From Cryptomeria japonica (Eukaryota; Streptophyta; Pinopsida; Cupressales; Cupressaceae): 64,000 nt of DNA. The notes beneath the pieces are model-generated. The model searched no databases and had not been told where the DNA came from. It saw nothing but the letters and a program-made list of their open reading frames with translations. Where the stretch lies: assembly GCF_030272615.1 (NCBI RefSeq), contig NC_081409.1, forward strand, positions 615,892,755 through 615,956,754, in the 5' to 3' direction. Made by a program: the position numbers and the translations under genes. Below, piece after piece: positions 34,882 to 45,843 of the stretch (the first letter of the stretch is position 1; each line of letters opens with the position of its first letter).

Positions 34882-35160
34882 CCCGGGGGAACCCCCGTCC
34901 ACTGCGCTCACCGCCGCTCCGCCTTCTCCCCTCTTCCTCCCCCTTCCGCCATGGAACAAACACGAACCAAAAAGGAAGGCGTCGGCCCTGCGCGCCGTTT
35001 CCTCTCTCCGCCCTCCTTTCTTCGGCTCGGCCAAGGGCTGAGCTCGGGCCGCCGCGTCCGCACCTGCACACACACACACACTCATAAAATAAAAGAAAAC
35101 AAAAAAAACAAAGACTTCACACACACAGCACATAACAAAAAAAAAATAGATGATAACAAC

Positions 35161-35190
35161 TTGCCCTAACCCTAGTTCGGGTTAGGGCAA
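35161..35190. repeat. 12-bp hairpin containing telomere-like units
   Basis: TTGCCCTAACCC and its reverse complement GGGTTAGGGCAA, separated by TAGTTC. It holds single CCCTAA/TTAGGG words, not a telomere array. Confidence 0.85.
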
Positions 35191-35976
35191 CACATACATA
35201 GAATATTTAAATAAGCATGTGTGGTGGGAAGTATATTTAAAAGGGGGGAAATATTTCAAAAGGATAATTTAAATAATAGAGTAAAAGCCCAAACTCCCCC
35301 TTGAATATATTCATTAACTTATAGATAAAGATTATTAGTAAGTAAATGAAGATATAAAAAAAATAAAGGTAGGTTAATTTTAATATTTGTTTGGAAATTA
35401 AATTTGTTAGATGTAAAATTAAGTTTTGTATATTTTTTTTTTAAATATTGGGCAAATGTAGAAGAAATTTTATAAGAAGATTTTAACACTTGGTGGATTA
35501 GACCCAAAAAAAAAAAAAATGTATAAACAATATTATTTGTAGGGCCAAGAGGGCCATTTAAGGCTAAGATTATAAAGTATTTTTAAATCATGGGATTTAA
35601 TTTTAATAAGGTGTTTTAATAACGAGGATAATTAAATTTAGGACCAAGGTGGTTAAGATAGATAAGGTAAAATTTTAGATCATGTAAATTTGAGATTATT
35701 CGTTAGGCATGAGATTTTAATTATCTACTAACGAAGGTTCGTGATAACCCTTTTGGGAGAGATATTAGCTCATTGAAGACTTAGTTAACTTTATCCCTAA
35801 TTGAATTTAATTGCCTAAATCACACGAATGTAGTTAAGACCAAACTAAGTTGCATTATTTTATTTAAGTTAATCGTACTTAGTAGAGTATTTTAATTAAG
35901 TTAGTTGTATTAAGTTAAGTATTTTTTAAAAAAAAAGTTATTCCGTTTGTGCCCAAAAGCTGGGCATGACAAGTTA

Positions 35977-36135
35977 GTAGCAGCAAAAACATACTCAGCT
36001 TCAACAACAGATAAAGATGTACATGACTTCTTCTTGTTGATCCAAGAAACAAGTTTCTTTCCAAGAAAGAAAGCTCCCCTGGATGTGCTCTTCTGGTCAT
36101 CAACATCTCCAGCCTAACCAACATCGGTGTCACCC
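35977..36135 (-). pseudogene. pol: C2 RNase H, N-terminal part, fused to integrase by deletion
   Basis: It reads AGDVDDQKSTS, AFFLGKKLVSW and SVVEAEYVFAAT. In the first motif, usually DADWAG, it reads D-V-G-stop-AG, so the catalytic region is damaged. Immediately upstream on the minus strand, integrase sequence (VYTFN) is joined with only a few residues between. The complete reverse transcriptase and most of the integrase C terminus are therefore deleted. Confidence 0.85.
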
Positions 36136-36185
36136 TTGATATGAATTATATTGAATGTGTATACCACTATGCTCATAGATTCTCT

Positions 36186-36917
36186 CTAGTAGATATGAGG
36201 TAGATTAGCTTCCATCATCATAGTTCTAGATGCATCCAAGATAGTTTTGATCTTTCTTTCCACAACTCCATTCTGTTCAGGTGTCTGGGGTGCAGATAAT
36301 TGTCTCCTTATCCCATTATTTTCATAATAACTGTTAAATTCACTGGATGTGAATTCTCCACCCTGATCTGACCTTAAGGATTTAATCTTCAATCTTATAT
36401 TTGTCTCAACTTTACTTTTAAATATTTTAAACTTTTCAAATGCTTCAGATTTTTCCCTTTGAAAAGTAACCCATAAAATTCTAGAATAGTCATCAATGAT
36501 TAGCATAAAATATCTATCATCCTGAAAATTTTTGATTCTAGTAGTACCATACAAATCAATATGAATAAGATAAAGAAAGTCATTAGATTTATCTTGTATA
36601 CTCTTAAAAGAAGTTCTGATTTGCTTTCCCAATTGATAGTCCTTACATACTGGATTATAGGGCTTCACAATCTTAGGTATATCTCTAATTGCCTTAGTAG
36701 AACTGATCTTTATAATACAATCAAAATTCACATGACACAACCTCTTATTCCATAACCAACTCTCATCAATTTGTTCAATCAAACATGTCTTCTCACCAGA
36801 GTTCAAAGGAAAGATGTTACCTTTAGTCTGAGTACCGGTTGCAATCTCCAATCCAGATCCGTTGATAATCTTGCATCTTCCATCCTTGAACTGTAACCGA
36901 AATCCCTTATCCACCAA
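36186..36917 (-). pseudogene. pol: C2 GAG-pre-integrase and integrase core
   Basis: An open frame of 243 codons without an ATG start; it is part of a polyprotein. The HHCC-like region has LWNKRLCHVNFD and CKDYQLGK. The catalytic Asp residues are in HIDLYG and LIIDDYSRILW, and the Glu is in TPEQNGVVERK. All three are present. The frame stops near 36186, just after MMMEANLPHIY. Integrase would join cDNA ends to the target, cutting with a 5-bp stagger, which fits the 5-bp duplications in this window. Confidence 0.9.
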
Positions 36918-37733
36918 CTATCCTACACTCAAAATATTATGCCTTAAACCTTCAACATAATAAGCATTAGTAGTATCATGCTTACCATCCAGTGATATAG
37001 TTCCTCTTCCCTTGATCATGCATGCTTTGTCATCTCCAAATCTAACCAGACCACCATCAAATTCTTGCAAAGATAGAAACTTCATTTTATCTCCAATCAT
37101 ATGATGTGAACATCCACTTTCTATCACCCATTTATCCTTGTCTTCAATTTTAGCAGCAAGTGCCTTTTCTTCAGGTACCAGATCATCTTCCTTGATAGCC
37201 CAAAATACCCATTCCTTTCCATTGCCGGATCCACTAGCTGAATCTTGTGTCGGTTCATCATCATAATCAGTCACACCTTCCTCATCAGCATAGTAGAATG
37301 GTTTGTCTTTGTTTCTCTTGTACTTATTCTTGTTTTTATAATAACGGTTAGGTCTAAAAGATTTTCTAACTCTTTCCTCAAATCTTGAATTCCTTTCAAG
37401 ACATCTAGATGCAAAATGACCTATCTTATTACTTACAAAACATTTAAAAGGTAATTTTCCTTCATACTTACTTCCAGTAGGACCTTTAGGTACTCTTCTA
37501 GAAAATAGGGCTTCAAGTTTCTCAAATTCTTCATATTCTTTATTCATTTCCTCCAGTTCTTTAGCATATAATGCTTTCCAATCACTCTTGTCAGTAGATG
37601 GTGTAGATGCATGAAAAGCAAGTTCATATTTTGCAACTCCAGAAGGACCAAAATTCCTCAAGATCAAAAGAAGATAACTTCCCAACCAAAGTATCCTTAT
37701 TAACATAGGTTTTTTCCATTGTTCACAACTCAT
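36918..37733 (-). pseudogene. gag: C2 Gag C-terminal part and protease
   Basis: The genuine element frame starts around YELAFHAS; the first residues of the open frame are out of register. A zinc-knuckle-like CFVSNKIGHFASRC lacks the second Cys (Ser instead). A Lys/Arg-rich stretch and an acidic stretch follow. The protease motif reads IESGCSHHM where the active site is DSG, so the catalytic Asp has become Glu. The protease is therefore probably inactive. Confidence 0.88.
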
Positions 37734-38283
37734 TAACTACAGTAGCCTTCATCTTATAAGCCGGTGGAAAATATCTTAATACTTTAGAATCTATTTCCTC
37801 TTTGCTCAAAGATCCATCACAACACTGAATTCCCATGACAATCTCATTAACTCTCTCCATAAAAGAAGTAATCCTTTCATCTTACTCCATCTTCAGGCTC
37901 TCATATCTCACCTGGTAACCATCAAGTTTAGTAATTTTAACAGTAGGGTCACCTTCATTTAGAGTATCTAATTTATTCCATATAGCCTTCATAGTTGATT
38001 TGTCAGATAGTCCCATAATTTGTTGATCAGAAAGTGCACACAAAAGGGCTTCTCTAGCTCTACAATCATTTTCAATGTCCTTATCCAAGCCTGTCGGAGG
38101 AGGATTTCCAAATGCAGGATTATGAGGTGTATAGCCATTCTCACTGATCTCACAAATCTCCTTGCCAAGACATCTCAGATGAGTGTCCATATGAAACTTC
38201 CATACTCTGTAATTTTGTCCTTCAAGCCTAGGAATTTATCTCTAGAAAACAACAACAAATGAACTTTCACTAATAGATGCCAT
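37734..38283 (-). pseudogene. gag: C2 Gag N-terminal part
   Basis: The likely start ATG is at 38283 (MASISE), 42 nt after the PBS. Two in-frame stops follow within 20 codons. The copia Gag signature then reads GQNYRVWKFHMDTHL, ALLCALSDQQIM, AIWNKLDTL and YESLKM. A further stop lies at about 37880, before SFMERVNEIV and the SKVLRYFPPAY helix motif. The first stops mean this Gag could not be made. Confidence 0.82.
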
Positions 38284-38325
38284 AGGATATTCCTCAAGTG
38301 GTTAAGCTTTTGCAGAGAGGACTAG

Positions 38326-38337
38326 GCTCTGATACCA
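38326..38337 (-). other. C2 primer-binding site
   Basis: Read on the minus strand it gives TGGTATCAGAGCC, the initiator-Met PBS, 2 nt after the 5' LTR end. Confidence 0.9.
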
Positions 38338-38339
38338 AT

Positions 38340-39567
38340 TTTTAGATAGCTCAAATAACCAGATTACAATTGAGAGGGGGCAGGGGTGAATCAGTTGTCA
38401 ACAGATTATAGAACTCTAAGTATTAAATCCTTATTAGCGAAATACATAAACCAAATACCAGAATAACAGATATAACAATTAAGCACAAATATAAACCACA
38501 GAACATTTGCCAACCATCCACAAAAGATAACACCAATATTTGTACATGAAAAACCCGGTAAAGGGAAAAACCATGGTGGGAAGCCTACCCACAATCACAT
38601 AATACTTTTGTAGTAAGTATATGATTACAATAAGAGGGGCTTGCACATGAAGGAAGGCCAACAACCTAGAGTGCACTGCTTATCATAAAAGGATCCTCAT
38701 TAACTACAAAATAAATCCAGACTTCAATCCAGAAGAAGAATGAACTACAAGAATACATATCCTATGACTGAGTACAGTTCCGGTTAAGCTCAGTACCAGA
38801 AGTCTTAAACCTCTTTCACCAACCCAATTCAATCACCTATGATTGACCAAAAACCTCTACATATGATTACAACTTTATTCGCACATAGATAATCTCATAA
38901 CGATAATACCATTAATCCCCTTGATCTACAAAGAGATCTTACATCATATTTATACCAACCCGGGACCTAAATAATTAGGTCAACCACCTAAAAGATAATA
39001 CAATAAATTCTTAACTTAAACCCACAATCTAATGATCAACCAAGTTGGCCTAAGACCAAAAAAACATAATCTAATCAATAAACCCAACCAGTAAAGCATT
39101 CGGATCATCCACCAACACTTTACATAAACCGGTCCATAACCTAGCTGAATAAGATAACATTAGGTCCGGACCCAAAATCCAACACCACCAATCAACAAAA
39201 ACACAAGCAAGATAACCAAAAACATCCCAAAAGCCATCTAGAAGTCATTCCAACACTACTTATCACGTGCATCAAAAGGTCTTCAACAAAGCTTTGTCGA
39301 CAGAACCCTTACCGATGACCAAAAGGCTTACTATAACAAATGATAGTTCCTGAGTCATCAAATCCTAAACCAACTGACCGTGATACCCATATGAATAGCA
39401 TGAATAACAGATCTAAACCAAGTCCACAAGCCAAAGCATACCAGACCAGACCAAATCAATATCATAAATGAACCACTCTACTGGAACCTACTGGAAGATA
39501 GTAAACAACCAAAACAGCCAGTGTTGCCATCAATGCAACACATAATCAATTACTCCAATTGCCAACA
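38340..39567 (-). repeat. C2 5' LTR (1228 bp)
   Basis: In minus orientation it starts TGTTGGCAATTGGAG at 39567 and ends ...TATCTAAAA at 38340, where the canonical ACA end has been mutated. A TATA box (TATTTATA on plus) lies at 38947-38954. It shares most of its length with 29443-30685 with many scattered differences, so the insertion is not recent. Confidence 0.88.
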
Positions 39568-40000
39568 ATATAATTTGACCTATTTTGGTGACAGTTGAAA
39601 AGATTACAATTTTTTTTGTTTTGAGGCCCTAAAGATCATCAAATTTGTTGTTGCAGTCTGCAGAAAATAAAAAATAAAAAATATTCCTGTCGAAATTAAT
39701 TTTCGGGCTTGCAAAATCTAACTTAAAAAAAAATTACAAAATGGCAGGGGGTTGGCTTTATAAAAAAAGTGAAATGAAAAATAAAATAAAAAATATATAT
39801 GTTGGTGGGGGAGAGGCCACAACCTCTTGACCCCCACTCCTCGTCATACCCGTAGGTTGTAGGTGTACCACCGTAATTGTAGGGGTATAATCATAGTCTG
39901 CGGTTGTACTACCGTAGACCTACGATGGTACCTTTGCAGGCCACCTGTGGGGGGGTGGTCTGTGCCCCCCCCCCCACATGGGTGGTAATTATATTAAAAC
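39568..40000 (+). mobile_element. R3: leader, part 2
   Basis: Non-coding. It contains GC-rich, C-tract-bearing sequence near 39965-39980 and short direct repeats of a CCGTAG/CTACGG word at 39845-39930. It links C2 and G1. Confidence 0.5.
39996..40000 (+). repeat. Left TSD of G1 (aaaac)
   Basis: AAAAC here and AAAAC at 62970-62974 flank G1 exactly. Confidence 0.85.
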
Positions 40001-41240
40001 TGTTGTGTCATAAAATTGTGACCCTAGCAATTTTTTACTGCATTAGGGTCCTCACACATGCGAGATAGAATCATCTAGCCTGATTAGAGATCAAAGATTG
40101 CTCAGCCCTTAGATTAACTTCTTTCTTGGCCTTTGCATCACCCCATCCGCACTCTGCCCTAGAGAAAGGGGTAGGATAGGGGTGTGGCGGCACTGTCCCC
40201 CCTTGGAAAATGGCATGGTGCCCTTGTCCTCCCAGATTAGGGCTGTGGCACCCCTATCCCTGCCCTATTTAGGGGCAGGGCCCTTCCTAGGGTTGCATTG
40301 GGCAAGAAACTCCCCCGATGTCGGCCTATGACAAAAGTCAAATCCACTAACATGTATTTAATGGGAATTCATCCTCTCATTTGCATAGGTTGGATAGGTC
40401 TAAGTTGGATAAATTCAAGTTGCGCAAGCGATCAAGCATTCTTTTCTAGCATTGAGCATTCTCAAGTCTCCCTTCAAGGCTAGGTGTTGCATTCAAGTCA
40501 AGGATTCAACCATTGAAGAGGATATTGATTCCAACATTCAATTCCACACAAGCATTTCTATCAACATTGCTACCACAACCTCCCTTGAGGTGATTTACAA
40601 TTCAGTATTTCATTTACAGCTACTTGCAATTACTTTCTTTCATTACTTGGTTAATTCCCAAACTGGGGTTTGCCTTTTTTCATTACTTGGTTAATTCCAA
40701 AACTGGGGTTTGACCTAAAGGCAAACCCCAATCCCAACCCATTTTCCTCTCTTTTTTGTGTGTAGGTTGTAGGTGCGTAGTTGTACTTTCGGATTCAGGC
40801 TCCATTTTTAGAGGTGGAAAACCCTTTTTCGTTTCGCGGATTTTTTGAAGGATCGTGTACATTCCCACCACGATCCAGGCAACTTTTCCTCAAATTCGTA
40901 AGGTGACTTCGTCTCAACATATTACTATCAGATCTAGGTGCACAGCTTCATCCCATATTCTAATATCAAGTTATAATCAGTTCTTTGTCACTTTTGCACT
41001 ACATAATTCAATCGATTCCTTTATATTTCAAATAAGAGGGGATCAACTTGTAATTCCCATTTCATTTAGAATTCAATCTTCATCTTTGAAGGTTGAATCC
41101 AGTGAATTCTCCTCTCCTCTTCCAAATGTAATTTGGTGAAAAGTGTTTGAAGGGTAATCAATAGTGAAACTCTCATCTCTCTTTGAGGGAAAGGGTAGTT
41201 TTCCTCTTGATCCCATCAATCACCATTTTTCCACATTACA
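40001..41240 (+). repeat. G1 5' LTR (1240 bp)
   Basis: It contains a 40-bp direct repeat ('cattacttggttaattcc') near 40640-40715. It also holds the hairpin at 40850-40876 described separately. It ends TTTTTCCACATTACA. Confidence 0.9.
40850..40876 (+). promoter_or_regulatory. Conserved hairpin H1 in the G1 5' LTR
   Basis: GGATCGTG and CACGATCC form a perfect 8-bp stem around an 11-nt loop. The same structure with other bases recurs in the G2 leader and LTRs. Confidence 0.6.
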
Positions 41241-41243
41241 TTT

Positions 41244-41261
41244 TGGTGAACTCGACGTGAA
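41244..41261 (+). other. G1 primer-binding site, tRNA not identified
   Basis: TGGTGAACTCGACGTGAA starts 3 nt after the LTR. It is conserved in G2 (TGGTGAACCCGACGTGAA) and partly in R2. It is not the Met-type site; I could not match its complement to a plant tRNA from memory. Confidence 0.6.
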
Positions 41262-42395
41262 GCGTGCTTTCCTTTGAACAAAATTGCATATTTTCATTTG
41301 CAAGTTTAAATTTTTCTACAAACTTAGTGGTTAAATCATTAAAAACCCTAGTTTTTAAATTTAAAATTGAACTTGTAAGTTGTAAAAAAATTGCTTGTGG
41401 TTATCTTAGATCTGAAAATTGTTTTGATTGTCAAATTCAATTTCCACATTGTCTTGTTCAATTTGCAATTAAAATTTACAAAATTAAGAGGTTACTTGTT
41501 AAAACCCTAATTTTCAAAAATCATCTTGAACTTGTGCAAAAATTGGATTTCCATTTTCAGATTTCCGATTGTTCTCAGATTTGTCTTCAATCCTACAATT
41601 CAAATTTTCAATTTCCCTCCTTTTTCCCAAAATTGAAAATTGAAAATTAAGTGGTTAGGTCATAAAACCCTAATTTTCAAAATTAATTGAATTTTGTGCA
41701 AATTTCAAATCAATTTCATTCTAATTCAGATTTCTAAACATTTTCCAAGGTGTCCCTATCCATTAGGTTTGACCTTTTTCAAATTTGTAATTCAATTCCT
41801 CTTTTTCTTCAAAACCCTAATAGGGTCCTATTTTTACATTTGCATCTTCATTTCGCCCATCTAGAGGTCGTAAAATTCGTCAATTTTTTGGGGTTAGCTT
41901 TAAAACCATCGTAATATCTCAATTTTTTGGGGTTAGCTTTAAAACCATCGTAATATCCATCCATGAAAATTTCAAAAAAAGTTGGTCAGACCATGTGTGT
42001 TCCTACCACAGTCCTCGGCTTTTTTCTCAAAATTTCGGGAGACTATTATGACTGTATTTAATAAGCCTAAATCCAGAAGATTGGCTGATTTTATCGATTT
42101 TTTATCCCTCTAGAATTGAAAATACCTTCAAAATTCAACATTTCAAATTTCAAGAATTTTTTTAAAATTAAGAAGTTAATTATAAAAATTCTTGAAAAAA
42201 ATTTGATTTTAAAACTAAGTGGTATTCCCTTGGCCCTAATTTTAAAATTCCAATTTCCTTTCATTTTTGGAAATTGTGTGATTCTCTTCTTCCAACAAAG
42301 TTCAATTTGTGTAATCATTATTTTCTTAAATTTTGCATTAATCAATTTTATAAGCTTTGTTCCACAATTCAAAATTCAAATTTTCCCTCTAGTGC
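41262..42395 (+). other. G1 leader
   Basis: Non-coding and rich in 'aaaccctaattttcaaaa'-type phrases repeated about every 180 bp. A duplicated stretch, 'caattttttggggttagctttaaaaccatcgtaatatc', occurs at 41880 and 41922. A second, weaker hairpin of the H1 type is near 41988-42015. Such long leaders are usual in gypsy elements. Confidence 0.7.
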
Positions 42396-43750
42396 ATGAG
42401 TTTCACCACTATTAGTCCTACCTATCCTATCCCCATTAGACGAAGCATTATAATTAAGGCCTCCAAAGGTTTAATTATTGAGGAGATGGGGACTAATCTG
42501 GGTGACTTCTTTAATGAGGATCATGCTAATTCTTCCCATCTTAATCATGTGCCTATTCACCCCATTGATGAATCCCATGATGAAGAAGAAGCTTTAACTA
42601 GGGTCTCTATAGATCAACTTTCCACACTGGACAATCAATTTGATAACTTTCAATAATGGATGTCCCAAGAATACCCTAATAGTGAAGCTCTTCCATTACT
42701 TGAAGGCCTTAAGTGCATGATTCAAAGTGATAAGAATGGAATTGATATATTGTGTGGCATTGCACATATTGTTGATTCTAATGTCATGCCTATCAAGAGT
42801 TGTACCAAAACCCGAGGTTATTCACAACCTCCAACACAAGTCAATCCTTCTATTCCTTTAACTACTCTTATGACTAGTATTCCTACTTTTACCTCCAACA
42901 TCATGGCTACTTCAACTCAAAATGTCATTCCTACAACCATTGGTCATGGGGGCAATCCTTCTTCTTCATTTAATCCTCCATCTTTACCTATGTCTTTCAT
43001 TCCTACTATTCCTCAACCAATCAGTGTGACACAAGGGGGAAATTCCTTCAACAACTTTATTCCTCCTTTAAGTGTCCCTTTTCCTACTCAATCATCATCC
43101 ATGCCTTCTTTCAATAATATCACACCACCTTCTCAATCAACTATGTCTAACATCCATTCTTCTACCGAAATGACAATTAACAATCTTTCCCAAACCATGT
43201 CTTCCTTAGAATAACAAATTGCTTCTATGTGTCAATCCAAGTTTAGTGTTCCCACCTTTGATGTTGCAAGTCCACTTTCTCTTGATATTGTTAAAGGCAT
43301 GCCACCTAAACATGTTAAGATCCCTCAATTGGAACTCTATAATGGAAAAGGTGATCCTCTTACGCATGTCAAAACATTTAAAACCTTGTGTACTGATTTT
43401 GCTTATGATTAAAGATTGCTTGCAAAATTGTTTACAAGAACACTAAGAGATAAGGATTTAAAATGGTATTCCTATTTGTCTTCTTATTCTATCACTTCTA
43501 ATCAACAATTGGCAAATGCTTTCATCCAATAATTTCAAAACAACATTGGTCCTAAAATCACTTTGATTGATTTAATGCATTGTAAACAAGGTGTTAAAGA
43601 AAAGTGACTAATTTCATTGGTAGATATAAGCATTTTTGTGCTCCAATTTCTTTTTATGTACCTGATAATGATATTCAAAGAATTTTCATTTCTAATTTAC
43701 AAAAAGATATAAGGGAAAATCTTATTTTGTCTGAGTTTACTTCCTTCCTG
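42396..43750 (+). pseudogene. gag: G1 Gag, broken
   Basis: It starts ATG at 42396 (MSFTTISPTYPIP). The N-terminal region is followed by a Ser/Thr/Pro-rich linker, then the conserved retrotransposon Gag domain: LELYNGKGDPLTHVKTF, RTLRDK and DLMHCKQGVKEK. G2 carries the same protein with one frame. G1 has TAA stops at about 42654, 43212, 43410 and 43530, each at a Gln position in G2, plus a frameshift near 43600. The region ends at a TAG at 43751, shared with G2. Confidence 0.88.
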
Positions 43751-44548
43751 TAGTTGTGCGCAACACTCCACAAATATCAACTAGTTGTGAGTCAAATGGA
43801 GCAATCCACTCCTATAGCTCCGAGTGATAAGGGGGAGAGTGTTCAACAACTATTTGTGAAGTTCAAACCAACAAAAAGCTTCATCAAGTTCAATGATACA
43901 ATCGACAACCACAATGTGAATGCTACAACAGGTGTGCCTTCTATTTCTAAATTTTTCCAAAGAGAAAGATAGTTTACTTCCTTGAATCAATCTCTACATA
44001 GTATTATGTCTTAGATGTTGCATAGAAATGTTATCAAACTTTCTCCTATAAAATAAATTGGTTCTTCTAAGCTTGCATCCCCTTATTTTGATAACAATTC
44101 CTCTTGTCAATTTCATCGTCAACTTGGTCATGATACTGAGAAATGTTTTGCATTGAAAAATAAGATTCAAGACTTGATTGATAATAATACTATATATGTG
44201 GCAGGTGTGAATGATAAAGGGAATAAAACAGTAGCTCCTCCTGATCAAAATCTTAATATTTTCACTGATCCCTTGCCTTCTCATACCTCTAACATTATTG
44301 AGATTGTGCCTAATTCTCTCTCTTCTAAATAATACACCTCCATGGCTCCAAACTTGGTTAATATGGTAGAAACACAAGATATACTTAAGGATAATTGTAT
44401 TACACTTGACCCTAGCGAGACCATTAGAGCACCCAATGGCCCTTTATACATAGTTGCGAAGGTTAAGGATATCCCTTGCCATGGTGCCCTGATTGATCCC
44501 TCTTGCATGGTTAATGTCATAATTGAAGAGTATCTTTTAACTTTATGA
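43751..44548 (+). pseudogene. G1 zinc-knuckle and protease-like region
   Basis: After the TAG, the frame reads LCATLHKYQL, then an FCQFHRQLGHDTEKCFAL-type knuckle at about 44100-44160 in decayed form. The protease-like segment follows from 44342, with IRAPNGPLYIVAKVKDIP and LIDPSCMVNVI. In autonomous relatives the D-x-G motif sits where this reads D-P-S, so proteolytic activity is doubtful. A stop near 44546 separates the next part. Confidence 0.8.
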
Positions 44549-44900
44549 TTGCATAAACCAATATATGATGCTTCTAATGTGCTTGTGAATTTATTTTATG
44601 GCTTCTCTTGTCCTACCATTGGTTCTATCACCCTTCTTGTTGAAGTTCATACTAAATCCATGGATGTTGACTTTGTTATCATACCCTCTTCTGAGAAATT
44701 TCGTGTGAAGTTGGGCTATCCTTGGCTATTTTCCATGAAGGCTATTTCTTCTCCAATCCACAAGTGTCTCAAATTTCCTCACAATAGAGAAATCATAACT
44801 GTGAACCATAGCTTATTTCATCCATCCGAAAGAAGCCCTGGTGTTCCTATTGATCTCTTTTGGCCAAAAACAATTTCAATCTCTTCCATCAAGGAGTGAT
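44549..44900 (+). pseudogene. G1 protease-like region, second part
   Basis: It reads GSITLLVEVHTKSMDVDFVIIPS, then LGYPWLFSMKAISSPIHKCLKFPHN. The form GxITLxVE...xPWL...xSxxHxxLKF is the usual C-terminal half of plant gypsy proteases. A frameshift near 44880 is followed by the tail. Confidence 0.8.
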
Positions 44901-45843
44901 GCTCTTTTTCAATCTTATCAAAAATGGAAGAACGATATGATTATATCGTTAATTCAACCAAGATCTCCAATACATGACATTCCTATTATTCTTCAGGCTA
45001 AGGTTCTTCCCCTCACAGATAGAACTAATCTCCCTCCTAAGAAAGAGTTTCCACCTATACCTATGGATGTGACTTTACCTTCTCTTAAGGAGAACAACAA
45101 TATTCTTCCTAAGGTTAGACCTATACCTCCTCATGATGGACCTAGTCTCCTTCCTACACCTAATTTTCCTCCTTTCTATGCCACAGTCCCACCTCCTTGA
45201 TTTCTTATCAAGAGAAGAGGCTTGCTTCTCCTATTGTTCAACCAAAAAGACCTTAACCTAAACCTTCAACTATCAAGGAGAGAAACATTCCTACTTTTTC
45301 AAGTAATCCTCCTCCTTCTCAGCCTTCTGCTAAGACTCGACAGAATCATTGTGCAAGAGAACACCGACAAAGATGCCATGTTTGATCACATGAAGTTATC
45401 CATCAAAATACTCAATCTCCTCATACTCCAATAGTTGACATGATTCCCTTTTCTCCTAAGCAAGATGTTCAACCAACATCTCCAAATCATAAGTTGCACA
45501 AAAGATGTGATGGTTTTACTCATATTTGTGTTCTTGCTCCTCTTTCTCTATACTTTGATGAATAAATGGGTGAAAATGTTATTCATAATAGCAATACAAC
45601 TCCTAATTCTTCTGATAGTGAGTATGAGTATGTTGATGTGGATAAGCATTTATCAACTAAATTTTCACAAACCCTAATCCTAGCTCCTAGAATTGAACAA
45701 AGTGACTTACAACATAAGCATAGTCCTTGTTTGGATCTTGTGATAGCTCCATCTATTGTGCTTGATGTCGCTCCTCTGGCATGTTGCTCGCCTTCCCGAA
45801 ATAGTGATCAGCAAGATTGGGAGGTGAATGTCATGCTAGATTA
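44901..45843 (+). pseudogene. G1 Pro-rich and C-terminal tail
   Basis: A Pro-rich segment (PIPPHDGPSLLPTPNFPPF) is followed by decayed sequence and then, from 45566, an acidic C terminus with SDSEYEYVDVDKHLS and LVIAPSIVLDVAPLACCSPSRN. It ends with a stop at 45842. G2 has the same tail. No RT follows. Confidence 0.78.

Larger units (their letters stand above)
34760..35080. other. GC- and CpG-rich island in S3
   Basis: About 320 bp with abundant CG dinucleotides, within an otherwise AT-rich region. Open frames on both strands here read as low-complexity Arg/Pro/Ala peptides without a start context or domain. It may be a promoter-proximal or transcribed part of the LTR. Confidence 0.8.
31390..35971 (+). 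mobile_element. S3: 4.6-kb solo LTR-like insertion
   Basis: It begins TGTGAGGCCC and ends GGGCATGACA, imperfect inverted ends of LTR type with TG...CA. It is flanked by perfect agtta duplications inside C2 RNase H. No second copy of its ends occurs inside it and no PBS, PPT or retroviral domain is seen, so it behaves as a solo LTR of unusual length. The orientation is assumed from the T-rich-to-GC-rich layout and is not certain. It contains AT and TG microsatellites, a repeat array and a GC-rich palindromic block, listed separately. Open frames inside (for example 32782-33336) show no domain. Confidence 0.7.
29443..39567 (-). mobile_element. C2: Ty1/copia element, minus strand
   Basis: LTRs at 38340-39567 (5') and 29443-30685 (3'), a Met-type PBS, a PPT and minus-strand GAG-PR-IN-RH coding. 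The flanking sequence repeats atata/tataa on both sides, with a one-base uncertainty. It is about 5.5 kb without the nested S3, short for a copia element because the reverse transcriptase is deleted. Confidence 0.9.

Noticed and set aside
34620-35169. Several overlapping frames on both strands in the GC-rich part of S3
   Set aside because: They arise from (TG)n, (CA)n and CpG-rich sequence; opposite-strand frames of similar length and Arg/Pro-rich content show absence of codon signal.
35161-35190. Telomere or interstitial telomere array
   Set aside because: Only single CCCTAA and TTAGGG words in an inverted arrangement; no tandem array.
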